45,362 bases of DNA, taken from Thermodesulfobacteriota bacterium (GTDB lineage Bacteria > Desulfobacterota_D > UBA1144 > Nemesobacterales > UBA2774). The position numbers and the translations under genes are program-made. This document shows, one piece after another, positions 8,895-16,258 of the stretch. Each line of letters opens with the position of its first letter. Position 1 is the first letter of the stretch. The notes under the pieces are model-generated. The model saw only the letters and a list, made by a program, of their open reading frames with translations. It was not told where the DNA came from and ran no database searches. The stretch lies in the NCBI GenBank assembly GCA_021604765.1, contig BQJP01000021.1:1-45362 (forward strand). Direction: 5' to 3'.

Positions 8895-9803
8895 ATGTCT
8901 AAAAATATTCTAATAACAGGTGCCGCGGGTTTTGTGGGTACACATTTAACGGAGTATCTCGTAAGTAAAGGATGCAATGTCCTGATTCTTAGTAGATCGG
9001 CAAAAAGTACCAAAGGCAATGTTGCATACTGGAACCCTAAGAGGGGTGAAATAGATATTGAAGTACTTAAAGGTTTGGATGCTGTAGTCCATCTTGCCGG
9101 TGAGAATATTGCTGGGAGATGGACGGATCAGAAAAAAGTAAAAATAGAGAGCAGTAGGGTTTTAGGGACTAGACTTCTATCGGAATCGCTTGCTGCACTG
9201 AGTAAAAAACCAGAAGTTTTAATATCAGCCTCAGCTATCGGGATTTACGGGGATCGAGGCGATGAAGTATTAACTGAAGCAAGCTCACATGGCAGTGGAT
9301 TCTTAGCAGATGTGGGTGTTAAATGGGAAGGTGCTACTAAGGCTGCGAAAGAGGCTGGAATTCGGGTTTGTAACTTACGAATAGGTTTAGTTTTAGGTAA
9401 GGACGGTGGTGCACTTGAAAAGATGTTGATGCCTTTTAAGCTTGGTTTGGGCGGTAGGATTGGCGATGGTAAACAGTACTGGAGCTGGATTGCGATAGAT
9501 GACCTTATAAGGATTATTTATTCTCTCCTAAATAATAAAGATTTAGAAGGTCCGGTGAATGCTGTTTCCCCAAATCCTATTACTAATAATGAGTTTACCT
9601 CGGCTCTAGGAAAAACACTTAATCGCCCTACTATATTTCCACTGCCCGGGTTTGTTGCAAGAGGTCTTCTAGGTGAGATGGCTGATGAGACCATGCTTTC
9701 AAGCACACGAGTAATACCCCAAAAATTGTTAGATATAGGGTTCGAATTTAAACACACTAATCTAGAGAATGCTTTATCTGGTATATTACAAAGCAAGTTA
9801 TGA
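8895..9803 (+). CDS. TIGR01777 / YfcH-type NAD(P)-binding epimerase-family protein
   Basis: An extended SDR-like protein of 302 residues. The N-terminal Rossmann motif is TGAAGFVGTHL (about 8-18), followed by AVVHLAGENIAGRWT, which is the hallmark of the TIGR01777 subfamily, and a C-terminal DUF1731-like segment (GLLGEMADETMLSSTRVIPQKL). Function in the family is not established. No Shine-Dalgarno sequence precedes the ATG; a TGC-TATTCT extended minus-10 at 8874-8882 would place the transcript start only a few bases before it. Its stop overlaps the pdxH start (ATGA). Confidence 0.88.
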   Translation: MSKNILITGAAGFVGTHLTEYLVSKGCNVLILSRSAKSTKGNVAYWNPKRGEIDIEVLKGLDAVVHLAGENIAGRWTDQKKVKIESSRVLGTRLLSESLAALSKKPEVLISASAIGIYGDRGDEVLTEASSHGSGFLADVGVKWEGATKAAKEAGIRVCNLRIGLVLGKDGGALEKMLMPFKLGLGGRIGDGKQYWSWIAIDDLIRIIYSLLNNKDLEGPVNAVSPNPITNNEFTSALGKTLNRPTIFPLPGFVARGLLGEMADETMLSSTRVIPQKLLDIGFEFKHTNLENALSGILQSKL

Positions 9804-10444
9804 CTAAGTCAGAAGATACGCTAAATAAGCAGTTTGAATTGTCTGAGTTATACGAAGCTGATCTTGATCCTAATCCGATTGAGCAGTTCAGGATCTGGTA
9901 TGGACAGGCTCTTGGGGCTGATTTTATCTATCCCAATGCCTTTACCCTTGCCACCTCAACCAAGGATGGCAAGCCATCTGCGAGACAACTTCTACTAAAG
10001 GATTTCGATGAGGAAGGATTTGTTTTTTATAGCAACTCTGAGAGTAAGAAGGGGAGCGATCTTGCTGATAACCCTTTTGCTACTTTATGTTTTTGGTGGG
10101 ACAAGCTTGAGAGACAGGTTCGAGTTGAGGGAAAAGTTCAGATAGTGTCTCAAAAAGACGCAGATGAATATTTTCATAGTCGACCTATAGGTAGTCAATT
10201 AGGGGCATGGGCATCTAATCAAAGTACTGTAATTCCTGATCGAGAACTGTTAGATAATAGATATAGAGAGTTTGAGAAGAAATTTGAGGATAAAATTATT
10301 CCGAGGCCGCCTTATTGGAATGGATATAGGTTGGTACCTGTGGCAATTGAGTTTTGGCAGGGAAGGCAAAATAGATTGCATGACAGATTAAGGTATAAGC
10401 TTCAAAAAGATGGCAGCTGGACAATAGAAAGACTGGCACCATAA
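9800..10444 (+). CDS. pdxH: Pyridoxamine/pyridoxine 5'-phosphate oxidase
   Basis: This FMN enzyme makes pyridoxal 5'-phosphate in the salvage and DXP-dependent vitamin B6 pathways. The 214-residue product shows the complete family pattern: PNAFTLATSTKDGKPSAR with the LLKDFDEEGFVFYSN FMN-binding stretch, SRPIGSQLGAWASNQS, and the C-terminal EFWQGRQNRLHDR ending near RLAP. It is translationally coupled to the upstream epimerase by an ATGA overlap. It converges on ubiE, 14 bases away. Confidence 0.96.
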   Translation: MTKSEDTLNKQFELSELYEADLDPNPIEQFRIWYGQALGADFIYPNAFTLATSTKDGKPSARQLLLKDFDEEGFVFYSNSESKKGSDLADNPFATLCFWWDKLERQVRVEGKVQIVSQKDADEYFHSRPIGSQLGAWASNQSTVIPDRELLDNRYREFEKKFEDKIIPRPPYWNGYRLVPVAIEFWQGRQNRLHDRLRYKLQKDGSWTIERLAP

Positions 10445-10458
10445 ATGCTTGAAATCAA

Positions 10459-11139
10459 TTACTTCTTGATACCTGTATAAATAATCACAGTTCCAATCAT
10501 CAGCTCAATTGATTCTTGAGGATCAAGCTGAGCTTCCTTCATTAGCTCCAGAAACTTTTCTCTCTGTGGAAATTCCGAAGTTGAGTCAGAAAGATATTTA
10601 TACTCTTTTTTACTTCCAAAGAATGAACCAATAAAAGGAAGGAATTTCTTAAAATAAAATAGATATATCGGAGCAAATATCTTGTTTCTGGGAATTGTAA
10701 ATTCTAAGATAGCAACTTTTCCACCTGATTTTAATACTCTCCTCATCTCATTAAGCGATTGAAGGGGATTCACTGTGTTTCTTATCCCAAACGCAATAGT
10801 GATAGCGTCAAATCTATCATTCTCGAAAGGAAGATCTTCTGCATATCCTTGGATTAGCTCTATCTTATCTTTATATTCTGGGGATGCGCACTTTTTCTTA
10901 GCGAAACTGAGCATCTCAGCGCTGGGGTCTATTCCTATTACTCTTGCACCCTCTAATTTTCTAACTGTTTCAATTGCGACTTCTGCAGTACCAGTAGCTA
11001 TATCTAAAATTTCATGAGATCCCATAATTTGTCCTACGAGCTTTTTTCTCCAAATCTTATCCATTCCAAAACTAAAGAATGTGTTCAGAGAATCGTAGTG
11101 CTTTGCTATCTTGTTAAATAGAGAGGTAGTTTCGGGCAT
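10459..11139 (-). CDS. ubiE: Demethylmenaquinone / ubiquinone methyltransferase UbiE/MenG
   Basis: A class I SAM-dependent C-methyltransferase for the last step of menaquinone (or a C-methylation of ubiquinone) synthesis. The 226-residue product begins with IAKHYDSLNTFFSFGMDKIWRK, typical of UbiE/MenG. The SAM-binding motif is DIATGTAEVAIE (about 46-57), then GIDPSAEML and the post-motif FGIRN. The quinone type cannot be decided from this window. It lies 49 bases downstream of metF on the same strand and probably shares its transcript. Confidence 0.93.
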   Translation of the reverse strand: MPETTSLFNKIAKHYDSLNTFFSFGMDKIWRKKLVGQIMGSHEILDIATGTAEVAIETVRKLEGARVIGIDPSAEMLSFAKKKCASPEYKDKIELIQGYAEDLPFENDRFDAITIAFGIRNTVNPLQSLNEMRRVLKSGGKVAILEFTIPRNKIFAPIYLFYFKKFLPFIGSFFGSKKEYKYLSDSTSEFPQREKFLELMKEAQLDPQESIELMIGTVIIYTGIKK

Positions 11140-11188
11140 GTTTTATTATTTTAGCTGACTTAATAAGAACTGTATTGTTATGAATCTA

Positions 11189-12100
11189 TTATGCTCTCAG
11201 TTTTTGTAGATCTTCTGATAGAGCCTCCATAATTCTGATCATATGGCTGGATTTGTTTAGAACATAGAAATGAATTCCGGGTACACCGTGCGCCAGAAGT
11301 TCTTTAGACTGTTTAATACACTGTTTTATGCCGATATCACGCGCTTTATCGTCGTCATCTACCGCAGCATCCAGTTTTTCTCTTAGTTCTTGTGGAATAG
11401 TTGTGCCGCACATGGACGTAATCCGCTTAATCTGTTTTGCCGACAGTATGGGCATAATACCGGGGATTATCGGTACAGTGATTCCTATATCCCTTACTCT
11501 CTGGACAAAATCGAAGAAATAATCATTGTTAAAAAAGAGCTGGGTAATAATAATATCTGCCCCGGCATCAACTTTTCTTTTAAGATTAGCCAGATCAGCA
11601 TTCGCCTCACTAGCTTCTACATGTTTCTCAGGATATCCTGCCACCGCTAAACCAAAATTATTTTGATTTCCTGTCCTTATTTCGTAGTTTCTGATGTGTT
11701 CAACCAGCTCATTGGCATATGAGTATCCGTCTTCGGGTGGAATGAAGTTTTTTTCGCCTTCAGGAGGGTCTCCCCTTAATGCAACAATATTTCTAACGCC
11801 AGCTTCATAAATGCTTTCTAGTATGGAGTCCAGGTCCTTTTTTGTCGAGCCGACACACGTAAGATGACACGCAGGTTCGATCCCAAAATGGTTTTTAATA
11901 AGCGATGCTATATCTAATGTCTTCTCTCGTGTGGTCCCCATTGCTCCATATGTAACAGTGATGCAGTCAGGATTCAGATCCGCTAGTATTGAGAGTTCAA
12001 ACTTTAAGTTGTCGTATCCCTTTTCTGTCCTGGGAGGAAAAATTTCAAATGATATTATAGGTTTTTTATTTTCGTATTTTGAATAATCTGAAAAGAGCAT
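11189..12100 (-). CDS. metF: 5,10-methylenetetrahydrofolate reductase
   Basis: An FAD TIM-barrel enzyme that makes 5-methyltetrahydrofolate for methionine synthesis. The 303-residue product has SFEIFPPRTEKG near the N terminus, with the catalytic Glu, the CITVTYGAMG segment, ALRGDPPEG and TQLFFNNDYFFDF, all diagnostic of MetF. Length is standard for the bacterial single-domain form. It is the first gene of a leftward pair with ubiE, and a good promoter lies just upstream at 12132-12160. Confidence 0.95.
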   Translation of the reverse strand: MLFSDYSKYENKKPIISFEIFPPRTEKGYDNLKFELSILADLNPDCITVTYGAMGTTREKTLDIASLIKNHFGIEPACHLTCVGSTKKDLDSILESIYEAGVRNIVALRGDPPEGEKNFIPPEDGYSYANELVEHIRNYEIRTGNQNNFGLAVAGYPEKHVEASEANADLANLKRKVDAGADIIITQLFFNNDYFFDFVQRVRDIGITVPIIPGIMPILSAKQIKRITSMCGTTIPQELREKLDAAVDDDDKARDIGIKQCIKQSKELLAHGVPGIHFYVLNKSSHMIRIMEALSEDLQKLRA

Positions 12101-12131
12101 AAATTCACCTCTGGAATTCTTAAACCAGTAA

Positions 12132-12160
12132 ATTCTTTCACTTCAACGGGACTTTGTCAA
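12132..12160 (-). promoter_or_regulatory. Sigma-70-type promoter for metF-ubiE
   Basis: On the minus strand, TTGACA (12160-12155), a 17-base spacer and AAGAAT (12137-12132) lie about 30 bases before the metF ATG. The minus-35 is perfect and the minus-10 matches four of six consensus positions. Confidence 0.5.
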
Positions 12161-12198
12161 ATTGAAGACATTGTAAAAATAACCAATTGTTTCTTAAT

Positions 12199-12226
12199 TT
12201 GACTTGATATGATTATTTAATATCAT
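12199..12226 (+). promoter_or_regulatory. Promoter with an embedded inverted repeat, upstream of the Sel1 lipoprotein gene
   Basis: TTGACT (12199-12204), 16 bases, then TATCAT (12221-12226). The spacer contains TGATAT (12205-12210) and its reverse complement ATATCA (12220-12225) around nine bases. The resulting 21-bp element matches a Fur box at about two thirds of its positions and would be blocked by a bound repressor. The promoter is well supported; the Fur assignment is inference. Confidence 0.45.
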
Positions 12227-12287
12227 AGATTCAAATTGTTTGTTTCTATAAACGATACCCTTAGAGTTTCAGAACGGAGAACATAAA

Positions 12288-12926
12288 ATGATTATTTTTA
12301 ATCGAAGTAACACTAAATTATTGCTGCTTGGCTGCTTAGTTTTGATGATTTGCATTTCTTGTCAGCAGACCAAAGATATACCTGCCCAGGTAGGTGAGGA
12401 TATTCCTAATCCTGTAAGCGATTTTACACAGAAGGATAGATACAAACTAGGGCTCAGATGGTACCAACAAGGTCAGTATGACATTGCCAAGAAGATGTGG
12501 AAACCAATGGCGGAAAATGGCGACTGCGATGCTCAATATGCCTTAGGTTTACTTTATTTCAATGGACTCAGCGTGAGAAAGAATTACAGCACGGCACTTA
12601 AGTGGTGGGGTAGGGCTGCTCAGCAGGCACAGCCGCAGTCTTTAAATAGCCTTGGTGTGGTTTATTCACATCTTAGGGTTCCTTATACTACTCTTGACTG
12701 CAGAAAAGGCTGTGGTGAAGCTAAAAACCTTGTTAAAGGTTATAAGTGGTTTGGACTTGCAGTTGAATATGGCCCTCCACGTGAAATTAAATTCGCTCAG
12801 AAATCTATTGATCGAATAAGCTCAGAAATGAGAGATGCTCAAATTAATGAGGCTAAAGCTATGATAGAGCAGTGGGAGCCTAAGCCTACCAAGTGTAAAT
12901 CACGCGGATTATTTATAGTGAATTAA
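12288..12926 (+). CDS. Sel1-repeat lipoprotein
   Basis: The 212-residue product starts with a basic n-region and a hydrophobic stretch (LLLLGCLVLMICIS) ending at Cys25. This gives a lipobox-like site, although the minus-3 residue is Cys rather than Leu. Residues of about 50-125 form Sel1/TPR-like helical repeats (GQYDIAKKMWKPMAENGDCDAQYALGLLYFNG and a second copy with NYSTALKWWGRAAQQ), a fold that scaffolds protein contacts. A cysteine pair CRKGC lies near 132-136. A GGAG at about 12275 precedes the ATG. The specific partner is unknown; its promoter carries a Fur-like repeat. Confidence 0.75.
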   Translation: MIIFNRSNTKLLLLGCLVLMICISCQQTKDIPAQVGEDIPNPVSDFTQKDRYKLGLRWYQQGQYDIAKKMWKPMAENGDCDAQYALGLLYFNGLSVRKNYSTALKWWGRAAQQAQPQSLNSLGVVYSHLRVPYTTLDCRKGCGEAKNLVKGYKWFGLAVEYGPPREIKFAQKSIDRISSEMRDAQINEAKAMIEQWEPKPTKCKSRGLFIVN

Positions 12927-12947
12927 ACATTCCATAAGTTTTTTCCC

Positions 12948-13000
12948 TTGACAGAAAAAAAATATCCTGTATTATGATATTGAGAATGAAATTCAATATT
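12948..13000 (+). promoter_or_regulatory. Promoter and Fur-like operator for the small CxxC protein gene
   Basis: TTGACA (12948-12953), 16 bases, TATTAT (12970-12975). Immediately downstream is a perfect 7-bp inverted repeat, ATATTGA (12977-12983) and TCAATAT (12993-12999), around GAATGAAAT. The same sequence recurs, with few changes, in the promoter at 13425-13496. The position just after the minus-10 is typical of a repressor site. Confidence 0.6.
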
Positions 13001-13067
13001 AGTGTTTGCTGTGAAATTCTAATTAGTAGTTTTGTTGGAAATAACAAAATGAGAAGGAGGCTTAGAA

Positions 13068-13298
13068 ATGGGATTTTTATGTAAAGATGACGAACCTATT
13101 ACTCTTTCATCCTCAAATATTGGTAAAGTAAGTCAGTGTGCTGACTGTGAATCATATCATGTAACAGTGGGTAATATCACAATGAGAATGGAAAGAAAAC
13201 ATTTACTAAGCCTTACTCAGATGATAATTGATGCGCTAGAGGTTAAATCAGAACCTGAATGGCATTACCAAGATAAAGATATTAGAAATCAAGCATGA
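13068..13298 (+). CDS. Small CxxC protein of unknown function
   Basis: A 76-residue cytoplasmic-looking protein with a strong AAGGAGG ribosome site at 13053-13059. It has Cys5 and a Cys24-x2-Cys27 pair in the sequence GKVSQCADCESYHVTVGNITMRM. I recall a similar pattern (C-x2-C then GN and a hydrophobic helix) in small uncharacterised proteins of other phyla but cannot name the family with certainty. Three cysteines could bind iron or zinc; this is inference. It is transcribed from a promoter with a Fur-like operator and is followed by a long-loop hairpin terminator. Confidence 0.75.
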   Translation: MGFLCKDDEPITLSSSNIGKVSQCADCESYHVTVGNITMRMERKHLLSLTQMIIDALEVKSEPEWHYQDKDIRNQA

Positions 13299-13343
13299 TG
13301 CGTCTTATAAATTCAAAAGTAAATAGGATTTTATGATACCCAA

Positions 13344-13404
13344 GGGAGGGGTAGCGTCCTTTTTCATGCCTTATTAACCTTAGCCAGCTGCCCCTCTCTT
13401 TTTC
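13344..13404 (+). terminator. Long-loop hairpin terminator
   Basis: A 12-bp stem pairs GGGAGGGGTAGC (13344-13355) with GCTGCCCCTCTC (13387-13398), using two G-T pairs, and is followed by TTTTTTC-type bases. The 31-base loop is unusually long for a simple terminator. It ends the transcript of the small CxxC gene. Confidence 0.65.
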
Positions 13405-13424
13405 TAAGACAATTTGTACATAAT

Positions 13425-13496
13425 GAATATGAATTTCATTTTCTTGACAAAGATCGTAGGGCTGGTAGATTGAATTTGAAAACGAATATCAATATT
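13425..13496 (+). promoter_or_regulatory. Porin promoter flanked by two Fur-like boxes
   Basis: The core is TTGACA (13444-13449), 16 bases, and TAGATT (13466-13471) preceded by TGG, an extended minus-10. Box 1, GAATATGAATTTCATTTTC (13425-13443), abuts the minus-35 and matches the classical Fur consensus GATAATGATAATCATTATC at 14 of 19 positions. Box 2, GAAAACGAATATCAATATT (13478-13496), matches the 12982-13000 operator at 15 of 19. The two boxes are 53 bases apart, start to start, and bracket the core promoter. Confidence 0.65.
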
Positions 13497-13518
13497 AACT
13501 AAAGGGGGCATTTCTAGG

Positions 13519-15102
13519 ATGAGAAGTTTAATCTCAGGTATAGAATTAAAATTTATGAATAATGTTATTATTTCGTTTTTCGTACTCTTATTAGCTGTTT
13601 CTTCAATAGGCGCTATTTCGCAAGAGCTTAATCAAAATCAAAAAGAATTCTCGGATTCTATTGATACTTATAACAAGATCAGGGCACAGCAAATAGCTAA
13701 GCAGGCAAAATTCGAAGAACAACAAAAGGCACAGAAAATAGAAGTAGCCCAGAGGCTTAGTGATGACGAGACTGAGACCCAGGATGAGCGAATAGAACAA
13801 TTAGAAAAAAGACTACAGAGCGTTACTGAGGAGCTTCAAAGTCTTAAGAGCTCGGGAATGACGGATGACAGACTGCAGTCCATCGAGAATAGCATAAGTG
13901 TATTAGCTGAAGAGATAGATAATATTAAATCAGCTTCAGTCGTTGCCGATCCTACATATGAGCAGGTCTATGGAGCTGCCCCAGCGGCGTCAAAGATCTA
14001 TCTTAAGGACAAAGGGCTGTCTATCGGCGGCTACGGAGAGCTTCTTGTGGGTCAAGTTAGACAGGATGAAGATAATATAGTAGACGCGCAAAGAGTCGTA
14101 TTATATTTCGGGTATAAATTTACGGACAGAATAATCTTTAACTCTGAAATTGAGTTTGAGCATGGAACAACTTCTTCAAATCAGGACGATCGCTCAGGCT
14201 CAGTATCAGCCGAATTTGCGCTCCTTGATTTTCTCCTATGGCCCGAGCTAAATCTAAGGGGCGGTTTACTCTTAGCTCCTTTTGGAATAGTAAACGAAAT
14301 ACATGAGCCAACCACTTTCTTTGGAGTATTTAGACCTTCAGTTGAAAGGTTCATAATACCTACAACCTGGAGAGAGAATGGGCTAGGTATATTCGGTGAC
14401 TTTGATTTAGGATCCGCGGGTACTATAAATTACAGAGCTTATGCTATGAACAGTTTTGACGCCAGAGGTTTTAGGGCTCAAAACAACAGAAACCTTCGAA
14501 TAAAAGGTAACCGTGCGCTATTTAATGATGTAGCATTTGTGAGCAGGGTTGAGTATCAGCCACTTCCTTATGTAGCAATCGGGGGTTCAATATTTCTTGG
14601 AAACACAGGACAAGATCAAACAATTGATGATCCTGAATCACCATTTGACGGTGATAAATTCAACGGTTTCTTCCAAATGTATGAAGCTGACGTGCAGGTT
14701 CAGTACAGTGGTTTCGAAGGAAGAGCACTGTTTACCTACACAAGCTTGGATGACGTAGCTAGAATAAATGCTCTAAACGATTTTGAGGGTGATGATTCTG
14801 TAGGAAGCGAGCAGTGGGGTTATTATGTCGTAGGGGCGTATAATGTGCTGACACTAACCGATTTCTCGAGTCAGTATGCTCAATACTTAGCGCCATTTGT
14901 GAGGTGGGAACAGTATGATACCCAAGCAAAAGTTCCTTCAGGATTTTTTAGGAATCCGGCAAATGACAGAAGCGACCTAACTATAGGACTTAACTACAAA
15001 CCAATTCCTAATGTAGTAGTTAAGGCTGAATATCAATATCTCGATAACGAGGCTAATGAATCTGAGAACCAATTTAATTTTGGACTTGGATATGTGTTTT
15101 AA
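13519..15102 (+). CDS. Outer-membrane beta-barrel porin with N-terminal coiled coil
   Basis: The 527-residue product has a signal peptide; the hydrophobic core is VIISFFVLLLAVSSIG with cleavage probable after Ala-Ile-Ser near residue 34. A second ATG 12 codons in would also serve, but only the first has a GGGGG ribosome site. Residues of about 75-140 form a heptad-rich coiled coil (RIEQLEKRLQSVTEELQSLK). The rest alternates amphipathic strands beginning ISGGYGE-like (SIGGYGELLVGQ, about 170) and ending in GLGYVF with a terminal Phe, the BamA recognition mark. It resembles phosphate-selective or metal-associated porins. Two Fur-like boxes flank its promoter. Confidence 0.85.
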   Translation: MRSLISGIELKFMNNVIISFFVLLLAVSSIGAISQELNQNQKEFSDSIDTYNKIRAQQIAKQAKFEEQQKAQKIEVAQRLSDDETETQDERIEQLEKRLQSVTEELQSLKSSGMTDDRLQSIENSISVLAEEIDNIKSASVVADPTYEQVYGAAPAASKIYLKDKGLSIGGYGELLVGQVRQDEDNIVDAQRVVLYFGYKFTDRIIFNSEIEFEHGTTSSNQDDRSGSVSAEFALLDFLLWPELNLRGGLLLAPFGIVNEIHEPTTFFGVFRPSVERFIIPTTWRENGLGIFGDFDLGSAGTINYRAYAMNSFDARGFRAQNNRNLRIKGNRALFNDVAFVSRVEYQPLPYVAIGGSIFLGNTGQDQTIDDPESPFDGDKFNGFFQMYEADVQVQYSGFEGRALFTYTSLDDVARINALNDFEGDDSVGSEQWGYYVVGAYNVLTLTDFSSQYAQYLAPFVRWEQYDTQAKVPSGFFRNPANDRSDLTIGLNYKPIPNVVVKAEYQYLDNEANESENQFNFGLGYVF

Positions 15103-15129
15103 GTCTGGTTTAATATAAGACAGAATAAG

Positions 15130-15159
15130 GGCGTAGAAACTTGTTTTCTGCGCCTTTTC
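15130..15159 (+). terminator. Hairpin terminator or attenuator between porin and FMN-binding genes
   Basis: GGCGTAGAAA (15130-15139) pairs with TTTCTGCGCC (15145-15154), one G-T pair, five-base loop, then TTTTCT. The next gene starts only 25 bases later and no promoter is obvious in that space, so partial read-through is likely and would lower downstream expression. Confidence 0.75.
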
Positions 15160-15183
15160 TATATATAAAAGGCAGAGTTAATT

Positions 15184-15738
15184 ATGGCTAAGAAGTATAT
15201 AATTTTTATATTGCTAACGGTTCTAACCCTTGGATTTGTTTCTTATGCGGAAGCCAAAGTTTTTATGAAAAGGGATGAAGCATTAAAGACAGCTTTTCCT
15301 GAGGCGGTTGAGATTGAAAAGAATGAAATATTTCTATCTTCAGACCAGTCCAAATCTATAGAGTCTATGTCCCGTGCAAAAAATGAATCAAAACTCTATA
15401 TTGTTTATGAGGCGAAAAATGGGGATAAAACCTTAGGTTATGCTATAATAGACACCCATAGCTTAAGGACTAAGACCGAAACTGTGATGTTTGTGATCAA
15501 TCCTGACGGTAGCTTGAGACAGACAGAGGTGCTTGCATTTTTTGAACCTCCGGACTATCAAGCGGGGGGTAATTGGATTGAGTTGTTTGAAGGAAAAACT
15601 TCTGAAGACAGTTTGAAAGTGGGAAAAGATATTCCAAACATTACAGGGGCTACTATTACTGCAAATTCTTTATCTCAAGCGACTAGGAGAGTTCTTGCAG
15701 TGTTCAAAGTAGCGTCAGATGACGGACAGTTAAAATAG
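15184..15738 (+). CDS. Exported FMN-binding domain protein (probable flavoprotein)
   Basis: The 184-residue product has a signal peptide (IIFILLTVLTLGFVS, cleavage probable after Ala-Glu-Ala at 22-24). The C-terminal FMN-binding domain ends with Asp149 and the Ile-Thr-Gly-Ala-Thr motif at 153-157. Family knowledge (NqrC, RnfG and related proteins) makes Thr157 the expected site of covalent FMN attachment by ApbE, but no apbE is in the window. The central GYAIIDTHSLRTKTETVMFVINPDG is the usual strand pair. The gene sits between a porin and a four-helix membrane protein and probably carries electrons in the periplasm. Confidence 0.8.
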   Translation: MAKKYIIFILLTVLTLGFVSYAEAKVFMKRDEALKTAFPEAVEIEKNEIFLSSDQSKSIESMSRAKNESKLYIVYEAKNGDKTLGYAIIDTHSLRTKTETVMFVINPDGSLRQTEVLAFFEPPDYQAGGNWIELFEGKTSEDSLKVGKDIPNITGATITANSLSQATRRVLAVFKVASDDGQLK

Positions 15739-15753
15739 TTAAGGGACATAACG

Positions 15754-16248
15754 TTGCGCTTCTTTATCTCAGCAGACATCAAAAAAAATACACTTCTTAA
15801 ATTGATTGTAGCATTTACCGTGCTATTTTTCTTGTTCCTTTGGATTACTAACCTCTTGTTATATCTACAAATTGGTTTTTCTTACGAATCTGTAGTTCAG
15901 TATTACCTGGGTTCAGAAGAAGATTTCAGGCCTGCTCGTAGTTATCTTGGAATGCTTGAGGAAGCACATTTCCACTTCTTCGCAATGGCAATAATTCTTG
16001 TTACCTTAAATCATTTGATACTATTTACTAAGATCTCAAATTTCTGGAAGCTGGTCCTGATTTTATTATCATATTTGTCTGCCTTAGGTGATATAGCTGG
16101 TGGATGGCTGATTCGTTATGTAAGCCCTGAGTTTGCTTACTTAAAGATAGCATCCTTAATAGGTTTGCAGGTATCTCTCGCAGTGCTTATGATAATTGTG
16201 ATTTGGTTTCTATATGGTTACAGCGATAAAAAGACAAGCTACGGATAA
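15754..16248 (+). CDS. Four-helix inner-membrane protein with conserved-looking histidines
   Basis: The 164-residue product has four predicted membrane helices at about 14-40, 72-91, 97-119 and 129-153. Helix 2 contains His72, His74 and His87 (EEAHFHFF and NHL), which could ligate haem or a metal; this is inference. The start is TTG with AAGGGA at 15740-15745; no ATG is near enough. It lies 15 bases after the FMN-binding gene, so the two are co-transcribed. A membrane electron donor or receiver for the flavoprotein would fit, but the family is not recognised. Confidence 0.7.
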   Translation: MRFFISADIKKNTLLKLIVAFTVLFFLFLWITNLLLYLQIGFSYESVVQYYLGSEEDFRPARSYLGMLEEAHFHFFAMAIILVTLNHLILFTKISNFWKLVLILLSYLSALGDIAGGWLIRYVSPEFAYLKIASLIGLQVSLAVLMIIVIWFLYGYSDKKTSYG

Positions 16249-16258
16249 TAAATTGCAA

